From contig NZ_JAMXBH010000001.1 in NCBI RefSeq assembly GCF_023913735.1, positions 186,001 through 250,000 on the forward strand: 64,000 nt of DNA, given 5' to 3'. The notes beneath the pieces were generated by a model. The model did not search any database. It worked only from the letters and a program-made list of their open reading frames with translations, and had not been told where the DNA came from. This DNA comes from Pseudarthrobacter raffinosi. GTDB lineage: Bacteria > Actinomycetota > Actinomycetes > Actinomycetales > Micrococcaceae. This document shows positions 27,348-36,386 of this stretch, in pieces (position 1 is the first letter of the stretch; each line of letters starts with the position of its first letter). The position numbers were made by a program, and so were the translations under genes.

Positions 27348-28307
27348 GTGGACCCTAACCCCAGCACCTTCGCCGATTCCCGCCCCGCAGAACCTTCCAT
27401 TGCCGCCGGGGAGGAGCCAGAGACAGAGGTTCACGTGGCAGCGGACCCGGCTGCAGCGGCACCCGTCGCCACGGGGCCGGGCCGGATTGTACTGGCGGCA
27501 ACGCCCATCGGGAATACGGGAGACGCGTCGGCCCGCCTGATCGAGCTCCTGGGGACGGCGGACATCGTGGCCGCTGAAGACACCAGGCGCCTGCACCGCC
27601 TTGTCCAGAGCCTCGGAGTCACCGTCGCCGGGCGGGTCATCAGCTACCACGAGCACAACGAGGCCACCAAGACCGCGGAACTGCTGGAGCACGTCCGGTC
27701 CGGCAAAACCCTGGTCATGGTCACAGACGCCGGCATGCCTTCGGTCTCGGACCCGGGGTTTAGGCTGGTGGAAGGCGCTGTGGCAGCCGGACTCACCGTG
27801 ACCGCCGTCCCTGGCCCGTCCGCGGTACTGACCGCCCTGGCACTGTCCGGTCTGCCCACCGACCGCTTCTGTTTTGAGGGATTCCTGCCCCGGAAAGCCG
27901 GCGAACGGGCCTCGCGGTTGGCGGACCTTTCGGCCGAACGCCGGACCATGGTGTTTTTTGAGGCCCCGCACCGGCTGGAATCGATGCTGCGGGCCCTGCG
28001 CGAGCGTTTCGGTGCCGAGCGGCGGATCGCCGTCTGCCGGGAACTGACCAAGACCTACGAGGAAGTTATCCGCGGGACGGTCGGGGAACTGTTGCTGTGG
28101 GCCGAAGGCAACGAGGTGCGCGGCGAGATTGCCGTGGTGCTGGGCGGCGCCCCTGAGCAGGCGCCGGGCACCCCCGAGGACCACGTGGCGGCCGTCAACG
28201 AGCTGGTGGCCCAGGGAATCCGGCTCAAGGAAGCCGTGGCCGCCGTAGCCGAGGACGTCCGCGTCAGCAAGCGGGAGCTGTACTCGGCGGTCCTCGCGGC
28301 ACGCTGA
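27348..28307 (+). CDS. rsmI: 16S rRNA 2'-O-ribose C1402 methyltransferase
   Basis: 319 residues, tetrapyrrole-methylase fold, SAM-dependent. The core starts near residue 45 with IVLAATPIGNTGDASARLIE, then AAEDTRRLHRL, DAGMPSVSDPGF and VPGPSAVLTALALSGLPTD. The first 45 residues are a disordered extension often seen in actinobacteria. Start by GTG at 27348 from the leaderless-type promoter. Divergent from the mannosyltransferase by 46 bp, so the two promoters nearly touch. Confidence 0.95.
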   Translation: MDPNPSTFADSRPAEPSIAAGEEPETEVHVAADPAAAAPVATGPGRIVLAATPIGNTGDASARLIELLGTADIVAAEDTRRLHRLVQSLGVTVAGRVISYHEHNEATKTAELLEHVRSGKTLVMVTDAGMPSVSDPGFRLVEGAVAAGLTVTAVPGPSAVLTALALSGLPTDRFCFEGFLPRKAGERASRLADLSAERRTMVFFEAPHRLESMLRALRERFGAERRIAVCRELTKTYEEVIRGTVGELLLWAEGNEVRGEIAVVLGGAPEQAPGTPEDHVAAVNELVAQGIRLKEAVAAVAEDVRVSKRELYSAVLAAR

Positions 28308-28480
28308 GCGTACTAAAGGCCAGCTGTGCAGCTGCACAACGAAATCTCGCTTCAGCAGTGCGTCCAGGCGTAGACCCTCTGGCGGCCGCGGCAGTAGTGT
28401 GACAGTAAATCAGCCAACACGGCAGGCCGCCCAGGCCCTGCGCCAAGGCTGAACCAAACCTTACTGACGAGGGAGTCACC

Positions 28481-29980
28481 GTGACTGTCACCGCACAGCC
28501 AGCTGTTACCGCGGAGCGCGAAATCGCACTGCTGGCCTCTGTTCCCACCGGATTGCTGATCAACGGCGAATGGCGCCCGGCGGCGTCAGGCAAGACATTC
28601 GACGTCGAGGACCCCGCCACGGGCAAGGTGCTCCTCAGCATCGCTGACGCCGGCGCCGAAGACGGCAAAGCTGCTTTGGACGCGGCCGCCGCAGCGCAGG
28701 AATCGTGGGCGAAGGTCCCGGCCCGTGAACGCGGCGAAATCCTGCGCCGTGCCTTTGAGATGGTTACGGCGCGTGCCGAGGACTTCGCGCTGCTGATGAC
28801 CATGGAAATGGGCAAACCGCTGGCCGAGGCCCGCGGCGAGGTCACCTATGGCGCCGAGTTCCTGCGCTGGTTCTCCGAGGAAGCCGTCCGCGCGTTTGGC
28901 CGCTACTCGGTCTCCCCGGACGGCAAGTCCCGCCTGCTGGTGACCAAGAAGCCGGTGGGCCCGTGCCTGCTGATCACGCCGTGGAACTTCCCGCTGGCCA
29001 TGGCCACGCGCAAGATCGCCCCTGCCGTCGCGGCCGGCTGCACCATGGTGCTGAAGTCCGCCAACCTCACGCCGCTGACCTCGCAGCTGTTCGCCGCCGT
29101 CATGCAGGAGGCGGGACTGCCCGCCGGAGTCCTGAACGTCATTCCCACGTCCACGGCAGGCGCCACCACCGGTCCGCTGATCAAGGACCAGCGCTTGCGC
29201 AAACTCTCGTTCACGGGCTCCACCGAGGTGGGCCGGCGCCTGCTCGCCGACGCGTCCGAGACCGTCCTGCGGACCTCCATGGAACTCGGTGGCAACGCCC
29301 CGTTTGTGGTGTTCGAGGACGCGGACCTGGACGCCGCCGTCGCCGGTGCCATGCTGGCGAAGCTGCGGAACATGGGCGAAGCCTGCACCGCGGCGAACCG
29401 GTTCATCGTCCACGAGTCCGTCGCCGACGAATTCGCCCAGAAGTTCGCCGCGAAAATGGGTGAGATGACCACCGCCCGGGGCACCGAACCGGAGTCGAAA
29501 GTGGGTCCGCTGATCGATGCCAAGAGCCGGGATAAGGTTCATGAGCTGGTGTCCGATGCCGTGGCCTCCGGCGCCAAGGCCGTCCTGGGCGGCGCCCCGG
29601 CCGAGGGCCCGGGCTACTTCTACCCGCCCACCATCCTCACCGGCGTCACCGAAGGCACGCGGATCCTGTCCGAGGAAATCTTCGGCCCCGTCGCCCCGAT
29701 CATCACCTTCGGCACCGAGGACGAAGCCGTCCGCCTGGCCAACAACACCGAATACGGTCTGGTGGCGTACGTCTTCACGCGCGACCTGAACCGCGGCATC
29801 CGGATGGGCGAACGGCTCGAGACCGGCATGCTCGGCCTGAACGCCGGTGTCATCTCCAATGCCGCCGCACCGTTCGGCGGCGTCAAGCAGTCCGGGCTGG
29901 GACGTGAAGGCGGCCTCGAAGGCATCGAGGAATACCTCTACACCCAGTACATCGGCATCGCGGACCCCTACGCCGGCTGA
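28481..29980 (+). CDS. gabD: NAD(P)-dependent succinate-semialdehyde dehydrogenase
   Basis: 499 residues, aldehyde dehydrogenase superfamily. Oxidises succinic semialdehyde to succinate (GABA or polyamine catabolism). Visible: ITPWNFPLAMATRKIAPAVA, LSFTGSTEVGRRL, general base Glu268 in MELGGNAPFVVFEDADLD, and nucleophile Cys302 in MGEACTAANRF. The active-site text is that of the GabD/SSADH branch rather than betaine or methylmalonate enzymes, but substrate is inferred. GAGGGAG precedes the GTG. Monocistronic, with a hairpin after the stop. Confidence 0.9.
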   Translation: MTVTAQPAVTAEREIALLASVPTGLLINGEWRPAASGKTFDVEDPATGKVLLSIADAGAEDGKAALDAAAAAQESWAKVPARERGEILRRAFEMVTARAEDFALLMTMEMGKPLAEARGEVTYGAEFLRWFSEEAVRAFGRYSVSPDGKSRLLVTKKPVGPCLLITPWNFPLAMATRKIAPAVAAGCTMVLKSANLTPLTSQLFAAVMQEAGLPAGVLNVIPTSTAGATTGPLIKDQRLRKLSFTGSTEVGRRLLADASETVLRTSMELGGNAPFVVFEDADLDAAVAGAMLAKLRNMGEACTAANRFIVHESVADEFAQKFAAKMGEMTTARGTEPESKVGPLIDAKSRDKVHELVSDAVASGAKAVLGGAPAEGPGYFYPPTILTGVTEGTRILSEEIFGPVAPIITFGTEDEAVRLANNTEYGLVAYVFTRDLNRGIRMGERLETGMLGLNAGVISNAAAPFGGVKQSGLGREGGLEGIEEYLYTQYIGIADPYAG

Positions 29981-29994
29981 AAGGATTGACCTCC

Positions 29995-30022
29995 GGCTGA
30001 CAGGATTATCCTCCGGTCAGCC
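29995..30022. terminator. Hairpin between convergent gabD and transglutaminase genes
   Basis: GGCTGAC pairs with GTCAGCC, and inside it AGGAT pairs with ATCCT around one T. A compact two-step stem. Confidence 0.55.
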
Positions 30023-30062
30023 GCTTCCTCCACCGCCAGTAGGGAGCCGCCGCGGCGAGCCG

Positions 30063-32549
30063 CTATTGGCTACCACGCGGCCGGAACAAGCCGCCGCGTG
30101 CCCTCGACCAGGAGCGTGCGGCGGCTTTTGCCGTCCGGCGCGCCAGCCTGTTGAGCCCTCTGAACGGGGCAGCCAGGAGCCAGGCCCACCGGCCCAGAAC
30201 CGACGGCGGGAGCCAGTCGGCACGGAGGCGTCGAGGGAGCGAGGCGTTGGCACGCAGGGAATGCTGCACCGCCGCGATGCGTGGGGCAATGGCCCCTGTC
30301 CTGCCGCGGCCGGCTGTGTCCTGGACAGGCGGGCCGTAGTGCCGGCGTTCAAAGTCGGAGGTGAGGCTGCGGATGGCTTGGTGCGCGGCGTCGTCCATGC
30401 CTCCATGTTCGCCGAGCAGCGATGAATGGCGGAGCCGTGTGGAATACGTCCGGGCTGTTTCGCTGGCGTCCGGTGGCAGTCCGTAGTCGGTTCCGAGATC
30501 ACGGATTTCGGCCCACGCCAGCGGAATCACGTCCTCCCGCGCCCGGCCTTCGGTGCGGAGCCACCGGGCACGCCGCCCCATCCTCACCAGCCGCGGCGAG
30601 GCCGCCAGCAGGACGAGGCCCAGCGCGGCCGCCGTCCCCAGCAGCCATGGCAGGAGCAGCTGCCCGAGGTCCCCTGCGCCGCCACCTGCACCGGGGAGGG
30701 GCACGGCCGTGGCGCTTGGTGTGGGGGTCGGGGCGGTTGCGCCGGGAAGGAGGTCCTCGTTATTACCCAGCGAACCGGGGATGCCGGGTGTGCTGGTTTC
30801 CGTGGCGTACGCGGGTATGACACCACGCGACGGCGTGGGTTCGAAGGGCACCCACCCCAATCCCTGGAAGTAGAGCTCGGGCCACGCGTGGGCGTCCCGG
30901 GCGTCCACCTCATACTCCGGCAGCGCCCCTTGCCCGGCCACTGAAACCGTGGAACCAGTGCTTCGGCCCGGCGCGTAGCCAACCGCGATGCGGCTGGGGA
31001 TACCTTCCAGCCGGGCCATCACGGCCATCGCGGACGAGTAATGGATGCAGTATCCGCTCTTCTGGGTCAGGAAATCGGCCAGCACCGAGAGCCCGTTACC
31101 GTCGTAGCCGCCCTGGACAGGTGACTGGAGCGAGTAGGTGAACTCCCCTGAGCGAAGGTATTTCTGGATGGCCATGGCCTTGGCGAAGGGTGTGTCACTC
31201 GAAGCTGTCACCGTGTCAGCCGTGCTGCGGACGATGTCCGGGACGTTGCCGGGAACCCTGGTGAAGTCGGCCGGGATTCCCTGCACGGCCTGCGACGACT
31301 GTTGAAGGAGGGTGGCCGTGAGCTTCGGCGCCGTGGACACCACAAGGTATTGCTGTGACCGCGTGTTGGTGTTGGAACCCTTGACGGCCAAGGTGGCCGG
31401 GTCCCATGTCCAGGCGCCATTGAGCCCGCGGATTGTTTCCGGCGCGTACGGCAACGGCAGGTACGGGCTGGTGAACGTGCCCGTATCCACGGCAGTCACC
31501 TGGCGGAGCTGCTCCTCGGCGACGATCTCGTGGCCCGTCTCAAACTGTCCGGCCACGGGGCGGCGCTCTGCGTCGCGGTCATCAGGTCCCCAGGATTCGC
31601 CGTCGAAATTGTCAACTGTGACGGACCGCAGATACAGCGGCCCGGCCGCGTTGGTGGCATAGGTGATCCGCCCGCTGCCGGCCGGTGCCCGCAGGCTGTT
31701 TCCCAAGGTAATTATGGGGTTCAAGCCGGTCCCGGCGCCCCACGGGTTCAGCCGGGAGCCCTGCGGAAACGTGCCGTGGTCGAACCCGGGGATGGCCGCC
31801 GGCACTGCCAGTGTTGCCACCAGTGCCACGGTTCCGGTCAGCATGGCCCGCCGGAACTGGCCGGGATTCCGGCCGCTGTCGGCCGCAGTGCGGGAATCCG
31901 GTGCAAACCACTGGCTGAACGCGAGGATCAGGAGGTACCCGGCCGCCGTGGCAGTGAAGCCCCAAACCCCCACGCTCTGGGGCTTCACGGTGGCGGGGAC
32001 TACCAGGATGGCCAGCAGGCCCAGTCCGGTTGTTGCCGGCATGCCAAGCGGTACGGCCAGCGCATCGATGAGGATGGCTGTCAGGCCCAGGGCTGCGCAG
32101 CTGACCATAACGATTCCGGCGTTCGGGGCCACCGGGGCACTTTCCGCAAGTACCGTCTCGCTCGCCCGGCGGACGAACCTGTCCACTTCAGCCAGGGTTG
32201 CCCCGGACGGGATGAAACCGGCAATGCCCGTGCTCCGGAAGAACGTCAGGGTGAGAATCGCGATCAGGGAGGCAAAGCCGCCGGCAGCCACCACGAGAGG
32301 ATGGGCCCGCAGCGCGCGGAGCGTGGCGATGGTCAGGCAGACCACCACCACCGTGGTCAAGAGGGGCAAGTACCAGGCCCAACCCCGCAGGACACCGTTG
32401 AGGGAAATCGCGGCGCCGGCCACGGACAGGGCGACGGCGCCGGCCATGGCCCAGTGGTACGCCCCGACCCGCGTCCGTGCCGGAACCTGGCCCGGGGCAC
32501 CTGTGGCTGCCTGCCCGCGGGACGCGTTGCGTTCCGGTGCCAGTGTCAC
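30063..32549 (-). CDS. DUF3488 and transglutaminase-like membrane protein
   Basis: 828 residues. About seven helices in the first ~210 residues (DUF3488 region). The extracytoplasmic transglutaminase core follows, with KSGYCIHYSSAMAVMARLEG (Cys501) and DARDAHAWPELYFQGLGW (His554), and EPTPS where the third residue of the triad lies. A further helix (LLLPWLLGTAAALGLVLLA) and a soluble DUF4129-like tail complete it. The GTG at 32549 overlaps the DUF58 stop by 4 nt. Third gene of MoxR-DUF58-transglutaminase, a widespread operon of uncertain function in the envelope or in protein cross-linking/proteolysis. Confidence 0.92.
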   Translation of the reverse strand: MTLAPERNASRGQAATGAPGQVPARTRVGAYHWAMAGAVALSVAGAAISLNGVLRGWAWYLPLLTTVVVVCLTIATLRALRAHPLVVAAGGFASLIAILTLTFFRSTGIAGFIPSGATLAEVDRFVRRASETVLAESAPVAPNAGIVMVSCAALGLTAILIDALAVPLGMPATTGLGLLAILVVPATVKPQSVGVWGFTATAAGYLLILAFSQWFAPDSRTAADSGRNPGQFRRAMLTGTVALVATLAVPAAIPGFDHGTFPQGSRLNPWGAGTGLNPIITLGNSLRAPAGSGRITYATNAAGPLYLRSVTVDNFDGESWGPDDRDAERRPVAGQFETGHEIVAEEQLRQVTAVDTGTFTSPYLPLPYAPETIRGLNGAWTWDPATLAVKGSNTNTRSQQYLVVSTAPKLTATLLQQSSQAVQGIPADFTRVPGNVPDIVRSTADTVTASSDTPFAKAMAIQKYLRSGEFTYSLQSPVQGGYDGNGLSVLADFLTQKSGYCIHYSSAMAVMARLEGIPSRIAVGYAPGRSTGSTVSVAGQGALPEYEVDARDAHAWPELYFQGLGWVPFEPTPSRGVIPAYATETSTPGIPGSLGNNEDLLPGATAPTPTPSATAVPLPGAGGGAGDLGQLLLPWLLGTAAALGLVLLAASPRLVRMGRRARWLRTEGRAREDVIPLAWAEIRDLGTDYGLPPDASETARTYSTRLRHSSLLGEHGGMDDAAHQAIRSLTSDFERRHYGPPVQDTAGRGRTGAIAPRIAAVQHSLRANASLPRRLRADWLPPSVLGRWAWLLAAPFRGLNRLARRTAKAAARSWSRARGGLFRPRGSQ

Positions 32550-33949
32550 CGTCCCACCGCCGCTCCGCGGCGTACGTCTGCCGCTGCCGTGGCCGGCGCA
32601 GCACCACCCTGGTCGAAGTGCGCCCAGGCGTCCGGGACCGGAACCGAGGTTGGCACCGCCACTGCCCGCCAGCCGCCCCGGCGGAGGGCCTCCAAAGAGT
32701 CCTCGGAATCCGCGGGCCTCTCGGAAACGATGATGGCGAAGGCATTCGCGCCATAACCCGCCGCCGGAGCGAGGGCTCTGGCCTCGCTCGGAGAGATCCT
32801 GCCGAGCACGGCAATAAGGGGCCCCCGCATCCGGTGGGCGGAGAGTTTGTCCATCAGGTGATCGTCGAAAACGGCCGGTCCGGCATCCTGGCCACCGTGG
32901 TCCCGGGCAGCGTGGTGCGGACCGGACAGCTGGATGGCGGCGAGGCTTTCGGCGATCGACTGGAGCCCGGACACTCCGCTGAACTCTTCCGCTTCCGGTT
33001 CCGGTGCGGACGGGGAGCGGAGGAACGCGGGTTCGCCGCGGGGGCCCAGGAGGCGGAGGGCGTAGTTCCGCTCCGACAGGTGCCTGCAGATGGAGATCGC
33101 GGCCACCACGGCCCACTCGAACGAACCGCTGGTGATCATCTCGTGGCCGTCCACGGCCGCATTGCCCCCGAAACCGGATCCGTGCCCGCCGGAAAATGCC
33201 GCGAACCGTTGGTCAAGGATGATGGTGGCCTCCGGCGTCGTGACGGACTCCTCCTGGCGCACCATCAGGGCGCCGTGGTGCGCGGTGGCCGCCCAGTGCA
33301 CCCGGCGCATGGGATCGCCCGGGCGGTATTCGCGGGTCATGACGTCATCGTCGCTGGGGTTGGCGCGGGTACGGGTTGCTGTGATGCCGTCGTTGCCGCG
33401 GGCTCCCGCGAGGCCCGTCACGGGAAGCTCGACGGCGGCGGGCGTCACGGTGAGTGTGTCGCCGTCGTCAATTGACCGCCTGTGCAGGGACAGCCCGAAC
33501 GGATCCGTGAACTCTGCGGTTACCGGGCCGATCAGGTACTGTCCGCGTTTGGTGGAGCGCAAGTGGTATTCGTACCTGCTGGTCCCGCCCTTGGCCGAGC
33601 GGGCGGGGAAATGGAAGGCCGGGGACTCGCCGAACCGTGGCGGCAGCCGTTCCTCCATGATCGCCCGGCCGCCCCCGTAACCGGTCCGCGCCACGGCGAG
33701 CCGCACTGTGGTGGCGGCGGAGGTCTCCACCGGGGACGGGTTGAACTCGCGGTAAACCTGGAACCGGGGCTTGAGGAGCCTGATCCCGGCCAGCGAAACC
33801 AGGGGAAGGACGATGAGCAGGACACTCAGGCTCAGCAGGTCCCGCCGCCCCATGATCTGCGCAGACAACAGGCAGACGGCGCCGGCGGCCAGGAGCCCCC
33901 AGCCACGCTGGCTGAACAGGTGCCGGGGCAGTCGGTCACGCAGCGCCAT
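32546..33949 (-). CDS. DUF58 domain protein
   Basis: 467 residues. Two N-terminal helices (WGLLAAGAVCLLSAQI, LLSLSVLLIVLPLVSLAGI), then a beta-rich region and the DUF58 signature VMTREYRPGDPMRRVHWAAT, followed by a von Willebrand A-like fold. Works with the adjacent MoxR ATPase, which lies 13 bp upstream in the operon; it overlaps the next gene by 4 nt. The actual process served is not known. Confidence 0.92.
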   Translation of the reverse strand: MALRDRLPRHLFSQRGWGLLAAGAVCLLSAQIMGRRDLLSLSVLLIVLPLVSLAGIRLLKPRFQVYREFNPSPVETSAATTVRLAVARTGYGGGRAIMEERLPPRFGESPAFHFPARSAKGGTSRYEYHLRSTKRGQYLIGPVTAEFTDPFGLSLHRRSIDDGDTLTVTPAAVELPVTGLAGARGNDGITATRTRANPSDDDVMTREYRPGDPMRRVHWAATAHHGALMVRQEESVTTPEATIILDQRFAAFSGGHGSGFGGNAAVDGHEMITSGSFEWAVVAAISICRHLSERNYALRLLGPRGEPAFLRSPSAPEPEAEEFSGVSGLQSIAESLAAIQLSGPHHAARDHGGQDAGPAVFDDHLMDKLSAHRMRGPLIAVLGRISPSEARALAPAAGYGANAFAIIVSERPADSEDSLEALRRGGWRAVAVPTSVPVPDAWAHFDQGGAAPATAAADVRRGAAVGR

Positions 33950-33962
33950 ATGACGGCCCTGC

Positions 33963-35060
33963 CTAGTGGTTCCGCCGCAGTCCGGCCGGCGGGGCCGGGT
34001 TGTTCACCGGGTCCTGGTTCACCGGGAGCCGGGAGAGGATGCCCCGGATGACGCTGTGCGGGGTCTCGCCGGCGCCGGCCGCCTTCCGGTCCAGGATGAT
34101 CCGGTGGGCCAGCACGGATTCCGCCACGCTGACGACGTCGTCTGGCAGCACAAAATCACGGCCGTCCAGCGCCGCCGTGGCCTTCGCGGCCCGGAGCAGC
34201 TGGAGCATGGAGCGAGGGCTGGCGCCCAGCCGGAGCAGGGGGCTTTCGCGCGTTGCGCGGCCTACTGAGACGGTGTATTCCTTGATGGCCTGGGAGACGT
34301 AAACCTGTTGGACCGTGGCGATCATCGCTGCGACGTCCGCCGAGGTGACCACAGCGGAGACCTTGGTCAACGGGGAGGTTGCCTGATGGGTCTCCAGCAT
34401 TTCGATTTCGGAGTCCTTGTCCGGATAGCCCATGGAAATCCGCGCCATAAAGCGATCGCGCTGGGCCTCGGGGAGTGGATAGGTGCCTTCCATCTCGATC
34501 GGGTTCTGGGTGGCCACCACCATGAACGGTTCGTCGAGTTTGTACGAGTCCCCGTCCACGGTCACCTGGTGTTCCTCCATACACTCCAGGAGGGCGGATT
34601 GGGTCTTGGCGGACGCGCGGTTGATTTCATCGCCAATAACAATGTTGGCGAAGACGGCACCCGGGCGGAACTCGAACAGCCGCGACGCCTGGTTATAGAT
34701 GGACACGCCCGTCACGTCCGAAGGCAGCAGATCAGGAGTGAACTGAATGCGGCTGACCGTGCAGTCAATGCTCCGGGCGAGGGTTTTGGCCAGGAGGGTC
34801 TTGCCCACACCTGGCACGTCCTCCAGGAGCAGATGGCCCTGGGCCAGCAACACCGTCAGGGCAAGCCTGGCCGCATCCGACTTTCCGTCAATGACGGTGT
34901 TGATCGAGGCCAGGATCCGCTGGCTGGCCGCGTGGAATGAGTCCGCGTCCATGGCTGCTGCCTTGTAACCGTTGAGATGGCCCACCTGCTCCGTCACGGG
35001 GGTAAAGTTCCGGCTGGCAGGGGTTACCTCGTTGACGGCGGTGCGGCGGTGGGAGTCCAT
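33963..35060 (-). CDS. MoxR family AAA+ ATPase
   Basis: 365 residues. Chaperone-like ATPase of the MoxR group, with Walker A GVGKTLLAKTLARS, the MoxR block FQFTPD/LLPSDVTG-type sequence (IQFTPDLLPSDVTGVSIYN), Walker B IVIGDEINRA and sensor 1 VVATQNPIEMEGTYPLPEA. The ATG at 35060 has AAAGG 6 nt upstream; longer in-frame starts up to 35159 lack such a site. First gene of the operon with DUF58 and transglutaminase. Divergent from tatD. Confidence 0.95.
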   Translation of the reverse strand: MDSHRRTAVNEVTPASRNFTPVTEQVGHLNGYKAAAMDADSFHAASQRILASINTVIDGKSDAARLALTVLLAQGHLLLEDVPGVGKTLLAKTLARSIDCTVSRIQFTPDLLPSDVTGVSIYNQASRLFEFRPGAVFANIVIGDEINRASAKTQSALLECMEEHQVTVDGDSYKLDEPFMVVATQNPIEMEGTYPLPEAQRDRFMARISMGYPDKDSEIEMLETHQATSPLTKVSAVVTSADVAAMIATVQQVYVSQAIKEYTVSVGRATRESPLLRLGASPRSMLQLLRAAKATAALDGRDFVLPDDVVSVAESVLAHRIILDRKAAGAGETPHSVIRGILSRLPVNQDPVNNPAPPAGLRRNH

Positions 35061-35212
35061 CTGCAACCTTTCAGTCCGGGGATCACCCGGAACGGGACAG
35101 CAGGCCTGCCTTCGCCCGGCGGTGGGCGTTCGCATCTGTTCGTACCAGCCTACTAACACAACTGCCCTTGCTGACAGAGAGTTCCGGGAATTCTGCCGCG
35201 ATCCGCCGCCGC

Positions 35213-35218
35213 TAGGCT
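35213..35218 (+). promoter_or_regulatory. -10 box of tatD, leaderless geometry
   Basis: TAGGCT, exactly 6 nt before the ATG at 35225. Confidence 0.55.
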
Positions 35219-35224
35219 TGAGGG

Positions 35225-36127
35225 ATGTGCAATTCGCTGATTCCCGCCGCTTACCGTGCCGCCGGGGCGGACCCTGCAGACGCCGGCCGGCAGGCGCGGC
35301 AGGACTATCCGCCGGCGCCGGAGCCGCTGCCGGTCCCCGTGATGGACAACCATACGCACCTGGATTTCCCCGATGGCGAGAGCCCGGTGGGCATCGCCGC
35401 GGCGTTGGATGCGGCCCAGGCGGTCGGAGTGCAGGGGGCCGTCCAGGTGGGCTGCGACCTGGAGTCCTCCCGGTTCACGGTCCGCGCCGTTGACCTGGAC
35501 AGCCGGTTGCTTGGGGCAGTGGCATTGCACCCCAACGACGCCCCGGACTATGCCAGGCGCGGCGAGCTGGAAGATGCGCTGGCGGAGATTGAGCAACTGG
35601 CCGCCCACCCCCGGATCCGGGCTATCGGCGAGACCGGCCTTGATTTCTTCCGCACCGAAGGGGAGGGCCTGGCCCACCAGCGCTATTCGTTCCGACGGCA
35701 TATCGATATTGCCAAGCGCCTGGACCTGACGCTGCAGATCCATGACCGCGATGCGCACGACGACGTCGTGCAGGTCCTGCGCGAGGAGGGGGCTCCGGAG
35801 CGGGTTGTGTTTCATTGCTTCTCGGGTGATGAGGCGCTCGCCAGGATCTGCAATGCCGCAGGCTGGAACATGTCCTTTGCCGGCACGCTGACCTTTAAGA
35901 ATGCGGCTAACCTCCGCGCCGCGCTGGGAGTGGCGGACCCGGACCTGGTGCTGGTGGAAACGGATGCCCCGTTCCTGACTCCGCATCCGCACCGCGGCCG
36001 TCCCAACGCCAGTTATGTGGTGCCGTACACCGTCCGCGCCATGGCCGAATTGACAGGAACTGACCTCGCGGAGCTCTGCACCCGGATTAGCGAAAATACC
36101 GTGCGGGCGTACGGATCGTGGGACTGA
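35225..36127 (+). CDS. tatD: TatD family metal-dependent DNase
   Basis: 300 residues. A TIM-barrel hydrolase with metal ligands in MDNHTHLDFP, GETGLDFFRTEGEG, LQIHDRDAHDD, VVFHCFSGD and VETDAPFLTPHPHRGRPN. The first ~40 residues are an extra Ala/Pro-rich stretch, so translation might also begin at the ATG of MDNHTHLDF, but the promoter spacing supports 35225. Lies just before rpfB-rsmA-ispE, the usual actinobacterial order. Confidence 0.94.
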   Translation: MCNSLIPAAYRAAGADPADAGRQARQDYPPAPEPLPVPVMDNHTHLDFPDGESPVGIAAALDAAQAVGVQGAVQVGCDLESSRFTVRAVDLDSRLLGAVALHPNDAPDYARRGELEDALAEIEQLAAHPRIRAIGETGLDFFRTEGEGLAHQRYSFRRHIDIAKRLDLTLQIHDRDAHDDVVQVLREEGAPERVVFHCFSGDEALARICNAAGWNMSFAGTLTFKNAANLRAALGVADPDLVLVETDAPFLTPHPHRGRPNASYVVPYTVRAMAELTGTDLAELCTRISENTVRAYGSWD

Positions 36128-36151
36128 CCTGGGCCTCGTCACATTGCTTGG

Positions 36152-36206
36152 TTCACATACCTCGTATGTAAATTTCTTGGCCGCTTTATAACGCTACGGT
36201 TACAGT
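36152..36206 (+). promoter_or_regulatory. rpfB promoter region with palindrome
   Basis: ACATAC-CTC-GTATGT (36155-36169) lies just upstream of TTGGCC (36177-36182) and TACAGT (36201-36206, 18-bp spacer). It predicts a start near 36213 and a 175-200-nt leader. The palindrome's position suits an activator or repressor; the protein is unknown. Confidence 0.42.
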
Positions 36207-36386
36207 GGAGAACTATTAGCCGGGGTCGGGGAAGGCCTTCGGATAATTTCACTTCATGCGCAGCAGGACCAGACAGGGCTTTGATGCCCTCTGCCTGCCG
36301 CGCGGAGTGTGGCGGCGCAACGGTGCCCGGAGCTTGTCCCCAGGGTCATGCGCCGGCTATTTCACTGCGTTTTTCCCCGTGCCCGG

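Noticed and set aside
28388..28404. Second CRP site upstream of gabD (TGTGACAGTAAATCA)
   Set aside because: Only the left half fits TGTGA; the right half is not TCACA.
30063..33116. Longer (1017-residue) transglutaminase reading
   Set aside because: The first ~190 residues are the wrong frame of DUF58; GTG at 32549 overlaps the DUF58 stop by 4 nt and begins family-like sequence.
36207..36386. c-di-AMP (ydaO-type) riboswitch before rpfB
   Set aside because: The conserved core segments of that class are not found in the leader.
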